Shown here piece by piece: positions 11,390 to 22,389 of a DNA stretch of 64,000 bases; positions within the stretch are counted from its first letter, which is position 1, and each line of letters begins with the position of its first letter. The translations under genes were made by a program, and so were the position numbers. Origin of the DNA: Macrocybe gigantea (taxonomy: Eukaryota; Basidiomycota; Agaricomycetes; Agaricales; Callistosporiaceae); the NCBI GenBank assembly GCA_011319805.1, contig SJRY01000234.1, positions 1 through 64,000 of the forward strand, written 5' to 3'. Below the pieces are notes generated by a model that was given only the letters and a program-made list of their open reading frames with translations, was not told the origin of the DNA and did not search any database.

Positions 11390-13110
11390 GAGCTTTCTTC
11401 ATCCTTATCTTCTTCGTCCTCTCCTTCTTCTTCTTTCACTTCTCTGACCTGGGATTTTCCTTTCTTCTTCTTCTTGCAGTTCCATGCATAGTGTCCCTTT
11501 AAGCCACAGTTGAAACATGTGACATTTGCTGCTCCTTTTCGTGGTTCCGGGCAGTTTCGTGAGATGTGTCCTGGTTTATTACAGTTGAAGCAGTTATTGC
11601 TTCATACTTTGTCGACTTCCATGGCCTGTCCTGCTCCTCGGCTTGGATTTCCGGTCTTGCGCTGATTGCTTGTGAATTCTCCTCTCATCACATTTCTGTG
11701 TTCATCGATGTTTCGTCCAATCGCTCGAACTGTCTTGATATATTCATCTCCATCTGTTGGAAGTGGGAGATTGAGTGTACGGCTTCTGCTGTCCTTCGGT
11801 TTAAGCTCTTCTTGAGTAGGAAACGAGGGGCTATTCCTGTCATTCCTGCTTTCCCTGCAAGGTCTACGAATTCATCCAGAAATTCGTCGATGGGTCGGTT
11901 TCCTTGTCTGATATTGAATAGTTTGCTTCCTGCTTGTGATGGCGACATGACGTTGCTGAATCATGTCTCTATCTCGGTTATGAAGTCGGCCCATGTGCTT
12001 TGGTTGGTAGTGGTGTCAATCTTCTTTGATGCCCAGTGGGCTCCAGGTCCGTCGGTTATTCTAGACAGGACCACTCCAATCTTCTGTGTATCCGTGAGGT
12101 CTCCATGTGCGGTTATGTAAAGTTTCATCTTCCTCCACCAAATATCGAAGGATGTTCGATCTCCTGTAAAGGATTTCGGGTCGGCGATGATTCCCTTGTA
12201 TTCTGTCGTCATCCTTTGGGGGTTTTCTTCGTCATTCTCTTGGTCTTGGCTTTCCTGTTCCTGGATCTGTTGTTCTTGGGTCTGCTGTGCTTGTACTTGG
12301 GCTTGCTGTTCTTGGAGCTGTTTCTGTCTTCGCTCCTCTCTCTGTTCTTTCCAGTAGTCTAGGTCGACTCCTGCGATTCTACAAGCTTGTTCAAAATCGG
12401 CCCACTCTGCAGCGGTCGGTCTATTTGTCTTCGGTAATCCTTTTCACTCCCTCCACTGATAGTATTCGTCCTAGTCGCTGTTGCTTACTTTCACCATGGT
12501 GGTGCAATTCTTTCCTTATGCAGTGCTTCAGCGGATTGGTCCTCTGAAGGGGTTCTTCTTGCCGAAGAAGAGGACGAACCCATCTGCAAGAAAACGAGAG
12601 AAGAACAAACACAAGCCTGAGACTTTAGGTGACAACAGATTGAGAACTATAATCGCCAAACACAGGAGGAAGACATACTGATACAGAAAGGGCACGACGC
12701 ACAGAGCGTACGACAGAACCAACGAGAACGACACCAGAGTTAAGGACACACAGGAACGAAACCGGGTCTGACCACAGCTCTTCTGGGCTTATCCCATATT
12801 CTCCTTCTAGGAAGAGTTCTGCAATGAGTTGTGCTGCTCCTTTGCTGAGGATCTCAGCGGGCTCGTCTGTGGTGGTGAAGGCAAACTCTCTCAGAAATGC
12901 CTGTTCTTCATCGTCGCTACTTGGTGTAGGCGTGCGCTCTCTCTTTCGTTTGTTTGGATTGCTAGTGTCTCTGTGGGTGGCGTGGACTGTCTCTGCGAAT
13001 GGCGTGGACTGCAATGTCTGGTCTACTTCTCTGAGCCAAGTGCTCTCGTCACTCGTGCTAGTGCTCGCTGGGTCAGCGACCGCTTGTCGTCGAATGTTGA
13101 TCAAGTCTTT
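11390..13110 (-). pseudogene. A1 gag with an inverted 211-bp segment
   Basis: An N-terminal low-complexity part, a Gln/Glu-rich coiled segment, a core with SFDIWWRKMKLYITAHGD and FNIRQGNRPIDEFLDEFVDL, and two CCHC knuckles ([23 protein letters not shown] in the A family) before the protease. The frame begins at a TTG near 13104 with no in-frame ATG in the N-terminal part. Bases 12554-12764 are inverted compared with copy A2 (22734-22944), where that segment is coding in gag frame. Confidence 0.75.
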
Positions 13111-13170
13111 GATAAAGCGTGACGTGGTGTGTGTGTGAGTCTGAGTGAGTCTCGACGAGGCTTAATATCT

Positions 13171-13490
13171 TGTTAGGCTAGATGAATCTCAGAAGGACTC
13201 GGGCAGACTAAGTGCGAGAGTGGTCTTGAGATGATGGCAAAAGGAATATTAAGCCTAGCATTACTGGTACATCTGGGAGTCCTTATATACACTACAGTAC
13301 TCGAGCACGGACCATGGGCTGCGCAATGCTGTAGACTGTGGATGAGTAAGACTGGAAGGAGATGACTCAGGATGACTAGGGAAGTGGGATGACTCGATGG
13401 CTGTGCACTGCGCAGCATGATGGGGGAGATAAGGGATGTGGGAAAGATAAGATAAGAAAATAAATGGTCCTTTGGGCGACATCTGTAACA
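13171..13490 (-). repeat. Family A LTR (5' LTR of A1)
   Basis: 320 bp. The adjoining internal tract (plus strand AGGCTTAATAT, 13158-13168) is complementary to the LTR tract ATATTAAGCCT at 13246-13256: self-priming arrangement. Confidence 0.9.
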
Positions 13491-13541
13491 AGGTAAAGCT
13501 TATTGTCTTTTAGCTTTTCCAGTACACATTGGATGAGTCGT
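13491..13541 (-). pseudogene. B1 reverse transcriptase fragment
   Basis: 51 bp reading RLIQCVLEKLKDNKLYL on the minus strand, the direct continuation of the B1 RT that stops at 20117 with DLNEHRR. Its last bases (ACGA in sense) are one half of the target duplication of repeat C; the other ACGA is at 20114-20117. Confidence 0.8.
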
Positions 13542-14669
13542 TGATGAGCGCTCCGTGCCACTGACTGCCGATAAGTCCTAATTTGGTAATCCCGCCCCTG
13601 CATTCGAAATCATACCACTACTCAGCCCCCTCAGCATGATACCGCAGTCCAGCCACTGACTTCTCGTTCGAGTACTCAGGATGTCAACAACTCCGTGAGG
13701 CTTCCATTCCAGGTCCCTGACACTTCGCCAAATGCATCGCACCCATACATTCCAGACATTCTGCACTTCCTATACCACCCAATCCGGTCAGGCAGTCTTA
13801 TTCCTATATGCCTCCCCTGATTCCCAGATCCCGATATGGCAAGACTACTACCATTTTCAATATCACACCACCTCACGCCTTCCTGCATTCCCGACACTGC
13901 CTCGCCGCAGTACATTCGAAACAAGGGATTTCGAGCACGCTACCGTTTCATCTACTCTCATTTCGAAATTCATGACTCATATTTCACTGATACATTCTAC
14001 GTTCCTTAGATTATTTTCACATTCCATTCTACGACACATGGCACTGGTTTCAGGATGTTCTTTTACCTACTGTTTCACCCTTTATGTTCAGATTTCGAAC
14101 GGACTTACATCTCCCCGATATTTCAGCCACTAAATGACCCTTTCGAAATCATACGATACATTCTCTCATTCGGTTTCAACTTCGCCGGTTATTCCGATAC
14201 TCAAAATCTTCTCATCTATAAAAACCCATGTACTTGGCATTTGTAAGGACATAGAAAAAGTTACCGTCTCAGTCCTTCAGCAGTCTCGCAGTCTACGACT
14301 TGTGTGGAGTCCTTGTGTTATCCGATCTCAAAGTGTCGCGCCCGCGTGGAGCCACAGTACTCAGTCTCGAAATCAGTGTCCCTGGCTTCACGTGGAAGTC
14401 ACTATAGTCGAAACCCTTCCGAAACCCTCACCGAAGCCCTCGATATTGCGCGGGAATTCAGCTAAGTCTAACCGCCTTGTTTCGAAAACCCCGAAATCTG
14501 CTTGAAACTATCCATAATCACTTCGTTCCATTCCCCCCCTTCACTCTACAGTCCCTCGGGTTACTCTGTGACTTGAACAGCTCGTAGTTTATACAGCCTC
14601 GGATTGGGACTGACGCTTCCTTCATTCCACCTTGTTGGTTTGTAGGTTAGTGCTACCCGATAGTTATCA
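13542..14669 (-). repeat. Family C repeat, copy 1 (1128 bp, LTR-like)
   Basis: Ends TGATAACT...GCTCATCA in sense (TG..CA with TGAT/ATCA inverted termini). Same length as copies at 20118-21245 (+) and 33463-34590 (+). It has no convincing coding capacity. It is probably a solo LTR of a larger element not in the window, with 4-bp target duplications. Its left (sense) flank is copia integrase and its right flank is B1 RT, so its two ends belong to different insertions. Confidence 0.85.
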
Positions 14670-16319
14670 ACGCACTCAGCCCACAGCTTGCGGGGCAAGC
14701 CACTTACATACAACAGCACTCGGACACACTCAAGGATTGTCTGGTTGAGCTGTTCGGAGACACCATTGTGCTCTAGCATGTCATGAACTGTGAGTTTTTG
14801 CTGGATTCCTTTTCCTTCAAGGTAAAGGATGAATTCCTGCTCTAGGTACTCGCCACCATGATCAGACTGCAAGATCTTCATGTCAGCTCCCAGCTGCAGC
14901 CTGCACCAGGCCTCATAGGCCTTGAACTGGTCTAGGACCTCCTTCTTCTTGTGCATGAAGTGGAGTGAGACCCAGCGTTTCACATCGTCAATAAAGGTGA
15001 CATAGTATAGCTTTCTGCGAATGGACTGAACCTTTGCTGGACCCCAGATGTCCGACATTACAACATCCCCAAACTCGGCCGAGTGTTCACCCTGCCTTGT
15101 TTTCGCCATGGGTCTCCAGGTCGCCTTCCCATAGACACAGGCCTCATAGAAAAATCGTCTTTTCCCTCAGGGTCAAGATGTATACCAGTTACAAAGCCAT
15201 TCTCAACCATTTGGTGGGCTGTCTTGGGGGAAATATGCCCTAGACAATGGTGTAGGGCTTCCAGCAGGATTATCTCATCTGAGGCAACTGTCTTGGCAGC
15301 ACTCGTGGTATCTCTGTCATGGAACACCTTGTATAGGCCCTTCTGGCTGTGCAGAAACTCGCCAATCTGCTCGCCATCCATACCCTTGCAGATGGTACAT
15401 TTCCCATCACTGAATGTGATGAAGAAACCAAGCTTGTCAAGCTTCCTGATGGAGACAAGGGTGTAGCTGACCTCAGGGGCATAAAAGACCTTGGTGAGCC
15501 AGAGTTTGGATGGGTTGGCACCATTTGGTACATCTAAAACCAATTTGCCAATGCCTACCACCTGAAAACCACCTTGGTTAGATCCCTGGAATGACTGCAG
15601 GCTGATGTCCTGGTAGTTCTGCAGCTGGTCCTGGTGTGGCGTCAAGTGCTTCATGCAGCCCGAGTCATATAACTCAATACGGTCCCTTTCAGCAACCTTC
15701 CGCTTGAATTCAAGCATGTATGCACCACCAACCTCACCTGAGTCCAAGTCAACAATGAGCATTGAGGGTCTCTTGCACACCTCGTCCTCAGATAGCTCCT
15801 CAGGGATTTGTTGGCCAGCTAAAATAATTTCAAAGGAGCTGTTACTTGCTTCACCATTTGATTCTGCTTCCACAGCCACACCTATACCGGTGCTCAGCCT
15901 TGTGTGGTCTGAATCATCACTGGGTGACCAACCCAGCCAGTCAAGGGAGTCAACAGACTTCACCTCATCACATGAGGCATCACTAGAGCTGTCCGTTGAA
16001 GTCACTGACTCTGTGGTCTCATCGCTGAAGTCACAAGTCCAGCTTTGAAGTGGTCTTCTGGCCTCGAGGGGCCAGCTTAGGCCGTTATCCATTCAGCCAC
16101 TGAGGTATGCATTCCATATATTATGTGTACTGTATTCATCCTCCATGTCAGGTTCGTCATTGTCCGAGTCCCATGTAGCAAGCGCAACATCAAAATCTGA
16201 GTCAGAGTCAGACTCAGTGAGGTTGGCCAACCCTTTTGGCTTCTCATCTTTTTTTGAGTCTTTGCCCTTGTCCTTGGCATCCATGGACTCTCATCAGGGC
16301 AATTGCATTTCATGTGGCT
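14670..16319 (-). pseudogene. Copia gag end, protease and integrase (inverted segment)
   Basis: On the minus strand: the end of the gag CCHC knuckle (MKCNCPDE), an acidic Ser/Asp-rich linker, protease with LYDSGCMKHLTP, the GAG-pre-integrase HHCC-like part (LHHCLGHISPKTAHQMVENG), and integrase core with DIWGPAKV, LQSDHGGEYL and EHNGVSEQLNQTILE. It ends at LPRKLWAECV, which continues on the opposite strand at 21246 as WHVVWLMNRSAMKALEG. Confidence 0.85.
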
Positions 16320-16736
16320 TGTTATGATTTCAGGACTAATCGTTATCTTGACGATGGGCATGTGACTCAAGAACCACATGACAAACATGTGACAGAAACT
16401 GTGATGCAACAAACAAGGCATCATGCAACAACTCGAGGAAACCCTATGACAATGATGCATCAGCGCTCATTAGGGCAAAGGGTAATCACACAGTACCTGT
16501 AGGACAACATGAGGAGCATAGTCAAATCCTTACTCATGTGGACAAGGGATAAGAGTTTCACATAACACGAGGATAACACAGTCGCAGTCCGTGCTCAGTA
16601 GTCATAATGTATAAATACCTAAATTATACATAGCAGAATCCAGCTTCGAGCTGGCTAATCATTAGCATTCTTAATCCCCACCTCTCCTCTTAAGTCAGTA
16701 AGAGTGACTTGCGTGCAGAATCAGTCTTGCGTAGCA
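16320..16736 (+). repeat. Family B LTR (5' LTR of B1)
   Basis: 417 bp, TGTTATGATTTC to GTAGCA. TATA box TATAAATA at 16610-16617. TGGCT at 16315-16319 is the complement of AGCCA, partner of GGCCA at 4429-4433. It pairs with 4434-4850. Confidence 0.9.
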
Positions 16737-16751
16737 AAAGCTCGAAGCTGG
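16640..16751 (+). promoter_or_regulatory. B1 self-priming pair: LTR tract and primer-binding tract
   Basis: CCAGCTTCGAGCT at 16640-16652, 30 nt after the TATA box, is the exact reverse complement of AGCTCGAAGCTGG at 16739-16751, which starts 2 nt after the LTR. In S. pombe Tf1 the first bases of the transcript pair with the PBS in this way to prime reverse transcription without a tRNA. The same layout is seen in family A. Confidence 0.65.
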
Positions 16752-17431
16752 CACTTGCGCACCTCACTACTCTTTCTTTCTCCATACCTTTCCTTCGTTG
16801 CCCGACAGCCCCGAGTGCCGTGCAACCAAAGGAACCCGCTGCGTCGTTATACCTCCTTCCTCTACTGAAACTAACATTTTTACTTTCCACCACCACTCCC
16901 TACCCCATGCCAACCTACATTCCAGTCTCTGTCAGAGGTCCTGGCTCGTAGTACTAGGATGTATGATAGGACTAAGAGTAACATTGAGTCCGACTCTGTC
17001 TGAATCGAGCATCTAAAGGCTGTGCTGGGATAATCTTCGGAGAGTCCCACCGCGCATTTGACCGGGTAGTGTATTGACCCGGAATGTACCTCAGCAAGAG
17101 AGACAGGAGGACTTGGATGTGCGAATAGTCCCTGCCCATCGACCACTTTCTCAAACACACCCCTGAAGAATGTTGTCGGAAACATGTATTGACCCGAAAT
17201 GAGAAAGGAGTTGCCAGACCGCTGGGACTTCTGATGATGAAACCTTCCTTGACTGCCGTTTGGGGCATCCCTGTTGCGATGAGGATTTGAGCTGACCCAT
17301 CCACAGTTTAACAGGCACCTACCACCTTTTCTCTGGAATCAACCGAAGTGGGAGTCGACAGTCATGCGCTGCCCACATGGTACTATTTGACAAATCACAT
17401 CACACATCCAACCCCTTTTACATTGCACATC

Positions 17432-18583
17432 ATGGAACTCATCGCTGCCCTCTTCGCATTTATCACAATCATTTTTACCACCTTATTTGCTGCAAACCCC
17501 CTTGCTCTGGCCTGGGGCACCCTTCGGAACAACCCACAGCAGGCCGAACAGGTTCAGAATGTGACATGGACTTTGGTCGATGTGATCAAAGAAGAACTGG
17601 ACTTGGGCAAGAAGCCCAAGAGAATGAAATTGGAACTGCCGGATCCATATAAAGGGGATCCTGGCTTGATCGGAAGTTGGCTTCGATGCATGGAAGTCTA
17701 CTTCGATAAAGAGGAAATAACCAACAAGTGGGATATGATAACCTACATGTTGCAACGGATCACAGGAGGCAAGGCCGAACGTGCACAGAATTGGGCAGAC
17801 TCCAAGCTACAAGAGTGGCTAGAGTTTAAAATGGAATTGAATGGACATAGGCAGGAATTCAGAAGCCACTCCACCTATGATGATTGGGAACATGGCTGCA
17901 TCGTTATGCTGGCAATGGCTAACACTCTGGAAGTCAGAATGGACCCCCTTGGATATCTTCCACCATTCAAGGATTGGAAGAACTTCAAGGCAGAAGCCCA
18001 CAAGTTCTTCATGACTACAGAAACTAGGAATGATGCAATCATCTGGATTAAGGAACTGTCGCAGCGATGATGACTGGTCGAGGATTATATCATTGAATTC
18101 CAGAGCTAGGCTCCTTTGACGGAATACAATGACATTGCTCTCATCAATATCTTTAAACATGGACTTGACCAGGCACTCAGACGATGCATTATCGAACTAG
18201 GAGGTGTCCGTGAGGAGGACATCGACTGGTGGTATAAGCGAGCGATGGAACTGGACTGGCAATATCGCCAGGCCCAAAAAGAATTTGGTGCAAAGGAGCG
18301 ATTCGCTCCTAAGCAAACTCAGAAACTGACACAGGGAACTACAGCGCCTAAGGAGCAAACTCCGGCACTAGCAACTGGTAATGCTCAAGGACAGCCTGAC
18401 CCTAATGCCATGGATGTTGACCAGATGAGGTGTGAAGGACGCTGCTTCCGGTGCGGACAGAAGGGACACATCAGATATAACTGCCCAATGAACCCCCAGC
18501 CGAAATATGCCGCACAGAACATAGAAATGCAGGATGAGACTGCCACTACTGCTAAGATCGAAGAGCTGAAACAGGGTTTTTAA
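17432..18583 (+). pseudogene. B1 gag with hydrophobic N-terminus and CCHC knuckle
   Basis: Starts MELIAALFAFITIIFTTLFA, a hydrophobic stretch unusual for gag. The capsid-like core includes PDPYKGDPGLIGSWLRCMEV, WDMITYMLQRITGGKAERA and, after two stops and a frame change at ~18068-18116, LINIFKHGLDQALRRCI. The tail has the zinc knuckle CFRCGQKGHIRYNC. It is dead in this copy. Confidence 0.75.
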
Positions 18584-18589
18584 TAGAGC

Positions 18590-20117
18590 TGAGAAGAAGC
18601 ACTGCTTCGCTGGCTGACTATGTATCATCGAATATGAATATAAGGGACATTCCTGACCTTAAAGAATATTTCAAACGAGAAGGTGCACGAGAGTTCGGTC
18701 TCATAAGAGGATATACCCTACCCTGGATAGCTCAACAGATTTACCAGCAGGACGAGTCTAAGGCATACACAATCCTTAAGGCATGGACAGATCAATCATA
18801 ACAGAAGGACATCTCATTGGAAAAGCTTCGTGAGATCAATCAAATGAATGACCACGATGCACTTCATATGTTATACAACCTCAGACAAAAACTACGATTT
18901 GTCAGAGGTGGCAATGGAAACCAAATGGATGTACCTTTAATAATTATGACTTTGGACACTGGACGGATGTACAGCGTGAAGGCCTTGCTTGACACGGGAT
19001 GTACTGGATCTTGCATAGATCAGAAATTTGTTAAGGAAAAGGAAATCAATACAAAAAGATATCCGATTCCTATTCCGGTCCACAATGCGGATGGAACCCA
19101 TAACATGGCAGGCGATATATGCGAATATGTCAAACTGAGAGTCCGGTCCAAGACCATGTCAAGCGAATGGTCTTCTCGGTTACTGAACTCAGAAAGGGCC
19201 AGATCTTCATCGGTTATGAGTGGGTTAAGCATCCCAACCCTCAGATCAACTGGAAGACAGAGAAGATCACGTTTGATCGATGCTCCAAAGAGTGTCAGTG
19301 AATTGTCTGAAAAGGAAACCCTGAAGATGATGATACCTCTATTGAGACAAATGAGGTAGACTTCGAACATGGAGAGAAACTCTTGATAATTGATGTGAAC
19401 CAAGAGTTCCATCTAAGGTCTTTCCAGACAATGGCTTTCAAACTAGCAGAAGCGATGGCAAAAGTGACAAAGGCTAGAACCTTTGAGGAAATCGTACCAG
19501 AAGAATATCACTGTTTCAAGGATTCAGTGTTTGGAAAAGAGTCGTTCAATGAACTACCACTACGATGACCTTGGGACTATGCAATCGAACTTATCCCAGG
19601 AGTTAAACTCCAAGATTGCAAGGTCTATCCTCTGATGCTGGATGAACAAAAACAGCTGGATGCCTTTTTAGATGAAAATCTGAACACCGGACGAATTAGA
19701 CCATCAAAGTCACCAATAGCCTTGCTTTTCTTCTTCGTAAAAAAGAAGGATGGATTCCTATGACCTGTACAGGATTATGGAAAATTAAACGACATGATGA
19801 TAAAGAACAAATACCTGCTCCCCTTGATCCAGGAGTTAATCGACAAATTAAAAGGGGCAAAGTTCTTCACGAAGCTTGACATCCAATGGGGATACAACAA
19901 CATCCGCATGAAAGAAGGCAACGAATGGAAAGCCACATTTCGGACAAACCAGGGAATGTTTGAACCCCTGGTTATATTCTTCGGACTGATGAATTCACTG
20001 GCTACTTTCCAAACCATGATGAACACAATTTTCAAGGACGAAATCGATCAGGGACATGTAGTCATTTATATGGATGACATTCTTATCTTCAATAAAGATT
20101 TGAATGAACACAGACGA
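18590..20117 (+). pseudogene. B1 protease and reverse transcriptase (5' part)
   Basis: Protease LLDTGCTGSCIDQKFV at ~18990-19040; RT with KFFTKLDIQWGYNNIR, FFGLMNSLATFQTMMN and VIYMDDILIFNKDL. Several frameshifts and stops. RT stops at 20117 where repeat C is inserted and continues in the 51 bp at 13541-13491. Confidence 0.75.
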
Positions 20118-21245
20118 TGATAACTATTGGGTAGCACTAACCTACAAACCAACAAGGTGGAATGAAGGAAGCGTCAGTCCCAATCCGAGGCTGTATAAAC
20201 TATGAGCTGTTCAAGTCACAGAGTAACCCGAGGGACTGTAGAGTGAAGGGGGGGAATGGAACGAAGTGATTATAGATAGTTTCAAGCAGATTTCGGGGTT
20301 TTCGAAACAAGGCGGTTAGACTTAGCTGAATTCCCGCGTGATATCGAGGGCTTCGGTGAGGGTTTCGGAAGGGTTTCGACTATAGTGACTTCCACGTGAA
20401 GCCAGGGACACTGATTTCGAGACTGAGTACTGTGGCTCCACGCGGGCGCGACACTTTGAGATCGGATAACACAAGGACTCCACACAAGTCGTAGACTGCG
20501 AGACTGCTGAAGGACTGAGACGGTAACTTTTTCTATGTCCTTACAAATGCCAAGTACATGGGTTTTTATAGATGAGAAGATTTTGAGTATCGGAATAACC
20601 GGCGAAGTTGAAACCGAATGAGAGAATGTATCGTATGATTTCGAAAGGGTCATTTAGTGGCTGAAATATCGGGGAGATGTAAGTCCGTTCGAAATCTGAA
20701 CATAAAGGGTGAAACAGTAGGTAAAAGAACATCCTGAAACCAGTGCCATGTGTCGTAGAATGGAATGTGAAAATAATCTAAGGAACGTAGAATGTATCAG
20801 TGAAATATGAGTCATGAATTTCGAAATGAGAGTAGATGAAACGGTAGCGTGCTCGAAATCCCTTGTTTCGAATGTACTGCGGCGAGGCAGTGTCGGGAAT
20901 GCAGGAAGGCGTGAGGTGGTGTGATATTGAAAATGGTAGTAGTCTTGCCATATCGGGATCTGGGAATCAGGGGAGGCATATAGGAATAAGACTGCCTGAC
21001 CGGATTGGGTGGTATAGGAAGTGCAGAATGTCTGGAATGTATGGGTGCGATGCATTTGGCGAAGTGTCAGGGACCTGGAATGGAAGCCTCACGGAGTTGT
21101 TGACATCCTGAGTACTCGAACGAGAAGTCAGTGGCTGGACTGTGGTATCATGCTGAGGGGGCCGAGTAGTGGTATGATTTCAAATGCAGGGGTGGGATTA
21201 CCAAATTAGGACTTATCAGCAGTCAGCGGCACGGAGCGCTCATCA
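20118..21245 (+). repeat. Family C repeat, copy 2 (1128 bp)
   Basis: Almost identical to copy 1 but in opposite orientation, 5.4 kb away. Left flank is B1 RT (ACGA, 20114-20117); right flank is copia integrase (GCAT, 21246-21249). Together with copy 1 (ACGA complement at 13538-13541; GCGT complement at 14670-14673) the target duplications are exchanged between the two copies. Confidence 0.85.
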
Positions 21246-22003
21246 GCATGTGGCATGTTGTCTGGCTAATGAATAGGTCAGCAATGAAAGCCTTAGAGGG
21301 GATGACCCCTTACAAGGCAATTTTTAGCAAGAAGCCGGACTTACGTGGCCTGTGCGAATAGGGTGAAAAGTATTGGGTGAAAGTCCACATCAAGGGACAC
21401 AAGCTTGGTAGCCATGTCCATCAGGGCTATTGGGTGGGTGTTGACGACCAGAGTAAAGGGTGCCGGGTCTACTGGAAAGACAAGGGCACGGTCACAGTCG
21501 AGCAGAACATCTACTTCGATGAAACATCCACCGCTGCTGGCCTGATTGAGAGGGAGTACAGTGATGATGTCAAGCTCACTTCTCCCACTGCACCCAAATT
21601 GAACAACCTGGTCCCACCATCGTCATTGCCTAAAGAAGCCATCGAAATGCTACCTGCATCAGAACCTGTCAACGTCGAACCTGTCAAACTCACCTAGCTC
21701 ACATCAAGAGCCCTTGATGGGCTAGACCCTGCCAATATAATCGATGGCAGGTGAACGCGCAGGCCTAGTAAAAGGGTGAACAACATCCTTTTGGGGCAAG
21801 GAAGTGCTCACCTGCATCGCAGTGCTCCCACAATCAAATGAGGTGTGCAGCTTCCACCTACACAGAAACCCCCCAATAGCCATGAGGAGGCCGTATACAC
21901 CAATGAGGACATCTTCATTCCTGAAGAATATGTCTTTGTAGCTGAAACAAGCAAGGCTGAAGAACTTGAACCCCGGTCCATTGCCGAAGTGAAATGCCGC
22001 CCT
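21246..22003 (+). pseudogene. Copia integrase C-terminal part
   Basis: WHVVWLMNRSAMKALEG and TPYKAIFSKKPDLRGLCE continue the copia integrase; then GYWVGVDDQSKGCRVYW and VEQNIYFDE, typical of the copia integrase tail. A TAG stands for an expected TGG after GLCE. The piece is cut at 22003 by A2. Confidence 0.8.
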
Positions 22004-22204
22004 TGTTACAGACGTCACCCAAAGGACCATTCATTTTCTTATCTTACCTTTCCCACATCCCTTATCTCCCCCGTCATGCTGCACAGCATGCAGCCATCAA
22101 GTCATCCCACTTCCCTAGTCATCCTGAGTCATCTCCTTCCAGTCTTACTCATCCGCAGTCCATAGCATTGCGCAGCCCATGGTCTGTGCTCGAGTACTGT
22201 AATG

Positions 22205-22336
22205 TATATAAGGACTCCCAGATGTACCAGTAGCGCTAGGCTTAATATTCCTTTTGCCATCATCTCAAGACCACTCTTGCACTTAGTCTGCCCGAGTCCT
22301 TCTGAGATTCATCTAGCCTAACAAGATATTAAGCCT
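22205..22336 (+). promoter_or_regulatory. A2 promoter TATA and self-priming pair
   Basis: TATATAAG at 22205-22212. AGGCTTAATAT at 22238-22248, 33 nt downstream, is the exact reverse complement of ATATTAAGCCT at 22326-22336, which starts 2 nt after the LTR. This suggests transcript starts near 22235 and the transcript's own 5' end primes reverse transcription. Confidence 0.65.
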
Positions 22337-22389
22337 CGTCGAGACTCACTCAGACTCACACACACACCACGTCACGCTTTATCAAAGAC

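Larger units (their letters stand above)
6654..13490 (-). mobile_element. Gypsy family A element, copy A1
   Basis: LTRs of 320 bp at 6654-6973 (3') and 13171-13490 (5') enclose gag, PR, RT, RNase H, IN, chromodomain and a third ORF, all on the minus strand. A solo A LTR (7694-8013) is inserted in the chromodomain region. The flanking 5-mers (AGCGC left, AGGTA right) do not match: the left flank is B2 leader and the right flank is B1 reverse transcriptase. The two ends therefore probably come from different insertions joined by recombination or deletion. Confidence 0.85.

Noticed and set aside
12625..12764. Novel gag C-terminal domain in A1 (VSFLCVLNSG...)
   Set aside because: It is translation of the inverted 211-bp segment on the wrong strand, not a real domain.
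13732..14505. Two ORFs of 133 and 123 codons in repeat C, identical or nearly so in copies 1 and 2
   Set aside because: Copies 1 and 2 are nearly identical DNA, so identical ORFs mean nothing; copy 3 breaks these frames, and the composition is not protein-like.
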